DNA of 64,000 nucleotides, from assembly GCF_007741495.1 (NCBI RefSeq), contig NZ_CP036262.1, forward strand, positions 248,001-312,000, written 5' to 3'. Shown one piece after another: positions 62,402 to 64,000 of the stretch (position 1 is its first letter; the number at the start of each line of letters is the position of its first letter). The translations under genes and the position numbers were made by a program. The notes below the pieces were generated by a model. The model worked only from the letters and a program-made list of their open reading frames with translations. It was not told the origin of the DNA and searched no databases. The stretch comes from Roseimaritima multifibrata (GTDB lineage: Bacteria > Planctomycetota > Planctomycetia > Pirellulales > Pirellulaceae).

Positions 62402-62713
62402 ATGAGCGAAACGCGTACTTCCGCTGCTGAGACGGCAACGGCGAATCACTGGACTTTTCTTACCAATCACGCGCACGTGCTGATCGTTTTGCACGCTCAG
62501 CCCGATTTAGTGCTGCGTGAAGTTGCCGGTCGCGTGGGGATCACCGAGCGAGCGGTGCAGCGAATCGTGCAAGATTTAGAGAAGGAGGGGTTTCTGCAGC
62601 GTGAGAAAGTTGGTCGCAAGAACCATTATGAAGTCCGTACGACCGAATCGCTGCGTCACCCGATAGAGGCTCATCGCACGATCGGCGATTTGTTGAAGCT
62701 GATCACCGGTTAA
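62402..62713 (+). CDS. small winged-helix transcriptional regulator
   Basis: A 103-residue protein with one winged helix-turn-helix: [54 protein letters not shown]. Residues about 40-62 are the HTH, and the wing is GRKNHYEV. The short N- and C-terminal extensions ([17 protein letters not shown]) may mediate dimer formation. It is divergent from dabBA, so I infer local regulation of the bicarbonate system. GAGGG precedes the ATG. Its TAA stop overlaps the TAA of the convergent ZIP-like gene in a TTAA (62710-62713). Confidence 0.85.
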   Translation: MSETRTSAAETATANHWTFLTNHAHVLIVLHAQPDLVLREVAGRVGITERAVQRIVQDLEKEGFLQREKVGRKNHYEVRTTESLRHPIEAHRTIGDLLKLITG

Positions 62714-63420
62714 CCCTCCATCAGTTTTCCGATTAGGCCGAGAAGGAACCCGGCGACGGCACCCAAGGCGGGGAAGCTTTTGCTTTTCAGTTTAGCTTGA
62801 GGGGCGACATCTTCAAAAACCAAGTACAGGATTCCTGATGCGGCAAACACTTGCATCCACCCGAGTATTCTTGGTGAATCGAAAAGGAACCAGAATCCGA
62901 CCGCCCCAAGAATGGGGCCCATCAGGGCAGCTGCGACGAACCAGGAGAGGATCTTTGCCTTCCCCATGCCTCCCTCGTTCAGTTCGCAAAACGAGTTAAA
63001 TCCTTCGGGCACGTTTTGTAGAGCGATCAATCCTGCCAGCAGCATCACACCTCCTTCGCCAGTGGCGATCGTGGCTCCCAGTGCGATGACTTCAGGGATG
63101 AAATCCGAGAGCATCGCGACCAGCTGCGACATGGAAGACTTGCTTCGATTGAGCAACGTTTGAAGTCCCCAAAACGCTAACCCCCCCGCGGCGAAAGCGG
63201 AGATCGTTTCCCAGGTTGCGATCTTTTTCACGCTTTCAGGAATTAGCACTAGTGCGACCGCCGAGATCAACGCACCCCCACCAAAGGCGATCACGGTGTG
63301 GCGGAATTCGTCCTCCAGCCATCGCGACCCTATGTGTTCGATCGACGCGAGGAATCCACCCAGCGGAATCGCACCGCCTGCGATACAGGTAAAAACAATC
63401 AGTTCGATGATGGGACTCAT
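62710..63420 (-). CDS. ZIP-family-like membrane protein with altered metal motifs
   Basis: A 236-residue protein with about eight hydrophobic segments, from ATG 63420, which overlaps the stop of the upstream ABM gene by four bases (ATGA). It matches the bacterial ZIP (ZupT/GufA-like) outline: a hydrophobic [15 protein letters not shown] start, [17 protein letters not shown], then [12 protein letters not shown]. In metal-transporting ZIPs the fourth helix reads HNxPEG and the fifth has HExPHE-like ligands. Here the first His is Gln (QNVPEG) and the HE motif is absent ([17 protein letters not shown]). A role other than zinc import is therefore likely, or this is a degenerate subgroup. Confidence 0.8.
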   Translation of the reverse strand: MSPIIELIVFTCIAGGAIPLGGFLASIEHIGSRWLEDEFRHTVIAFGGGALISAVALVLIPESVKKIATWETISAFAAGGLAFWGLQTLLNRSKSSMSQLVAMLSDFIPEVIALGATIATGEGGVMLLAGLIALQNVPEGFNSFCELNEGGMGKAKILSWFVAAALMGPILGAVGFWFLFDSPRILGWMQVFAASGILYLVFEDVAPQAKLKSKSFPALGAVAGFLLGLIGKLMEG

Positions 63421-64000
63421 GATGCTACTTTTTTCTTTGGATACAACCAACCGCGAAAACACCAAGTCAACGCCGGCAGCACCACCCAGGTCATCGACCC
63501 CACGCTGATCGCCGCCAAAGTCGCGTTGGCAATCAGCGGCGGCAAGGCGGTCATCATCGGCTTAAGGGTCGCAATTAGTGGCAGGACCGTACAAAAGACT
63601 GCGATCCAGACGACCACGAACATCTTGTACTTGGGGGGAGTTTGTGTGGATGCAAGCGATTCCGGAGCCGTGAACCAAGTTTCAAAGCCGGTCAGATGTT
63701 GGATCTCTGCAGGCTGTTGTTGAAACGGTTCCAGGTGCGAAACTTTTTCGCGTCGCTCCGCCGAATCATACCAATTTCGCATGTTTTCGACGGTATCGAA
63801 TCGGGTAATCACGCGGTAATGCGGTTGATCTTCGGACTCCGGTTTCAAAACGATCGAGCCCTGATGACCAGCAAAGGACATGGATGTCCGAATCAGGTCC
63901 CCAATCGCTTGCTCCCACTGTCGCTCTTTGCCTGCAGCAGGAAACGCTGTCGCAAAAATCGTCGCCCGCAATGCTTGGTCGTTATCGATAGGCGTGTTCA
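63417..64000 (-). CDS. ABM-domain protein with C-terminal membrane helices, start just outside window
   Basis: A reading frame open to the right edge. In-frame TTG 63971 would start the visible part, but upstream codons NTPIDNDQA continue the frame, and bases 64000-63999 read TG, so a start codon whose first base lies beyond the window is likely. Residues about 10-105 match an antibiotic-biosynthesis-monooxygenase-like dimeric alpha/beta domain (ATAFPAAGKERQWEQAIGDLIRTSMSFAGHQGSIVLKP, HYRVITRFDTVENMRNWYDS). Two TM helices follow (about 115-135 and 145-170), ending [11 protein letters not shown]. Such ABM-TM proteins are uncharacterised. It overlaps the ZIP-like gene, implying a functional link. 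Confidence 0.75.
   Translation of the reverse strand, partial: NTPIDNDQALRATIFATAFPAAGKERQWEQAIGDLIRTSMSFAGHQGSIVLKPESEDQPHYRVITRFDTVENMRNWYDSAERREKVSHLEPFQQQPAEIQHLTGFETWFTAPESLASTQTPPKYKMFVVVWIAVFCTVLPLIATLKPMMTALPPLIANATLAAISVGSMTWVVLPALTWCFRGWLYPKKKVAS

Noticed and set aside
1-64000. tRNA, rRNA, CRISPR array or transposase genes
   Set aside because: No cloverleaf-like sequence, rRNA segment, regular direct-repeat/spacer array or recognisable transposase was found by eye. A covariance-model scan would be needed to exclude small RNAs.

Overview
The window reads as a chromosome segment of a planctomycete, most likely family Pirellulaceae. The evidence is the set of protein families: secreted proteins pairing a cytochrome-c-like domain with DUF1549/DUF1553, DUF1501 proteins with Tat signals, two DUF1559 prepilin-like proteins, an SHD1-domain protein, a formylglycine-type sulfatase and many large signal-peptide proteins. 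All assignments come from reading motifs; no database search was run. No rRNA, tRNA, CRISPR array or intact insertion sequence was seen.

Layout. 1-5882: a ketosynthase (cut by the left edge), an acyl carrier protein and a phytoene-desaturase-like flavoprotein, then pyrH, frr and a zinc-ribbon membrane protein. 5923-17544: secreted catabolic and envelope proteins (sulfatase, BON, SHD1, PSCyt/PSD1, DUF1501, PhoX-like, NagA-like amidohydrolase, esterase). 17688-19277: SMR guanidinium-type exporter, STAS-like and VOC proteins. 19278-20517: gene-free, with a tandem array of a 7-bp unit and degenerate dispersed repeats. 20518-25816: DUF1559 protein, BlaI/BlaR1-like pair, and a GT2-GT39 fusion. 26441-31604: CusA/CusB-type metal efflux preceded by a His/Cys-rich exported protein. 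31766-37908: DUF1501, membrane and PQQ-propeller proteins and a large orphan secreted protein. 38564-41135: a protein made almost only of ten helix-turn-helix-like repeats, then an MtfA-like peptidase fused to a SEC-C zinc motif. 41330-46994: SBBP propeller, second DUF1559, PepSY protein, csrA, an outer-membrane-type protein. 47014-52170: a three-gene type I secretion-like operon (ABC, HlyD, TolC) whose ABC ATPase is degenerate. 52284-62141: a long same-strand run dabB-dabA-cysD-cysNC-ppc. 62402-64000: small wHTH regulator, ZIP-like transporter and an ABM-domain membrane protein cut by the right edge.

How genes may work together. DabB/DabA would accumulate bicarbonate, the substrate of PEP carboxylase encoded at the far end of the same run, with sulfate activation (CysD, CysN/C) between them. 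The sulfatase, esterase, PSD1/DUF1501 and NagA-like proteins fit breakdown of sulfated and aminated polysaccharides. Most notable are the ten-repeat HTH-array protein, the dab-cys-ppc arrangement, the secretion operon with the degraded ATPase, and a family of degenerate intergenic repeats with at least nine copies in this window.
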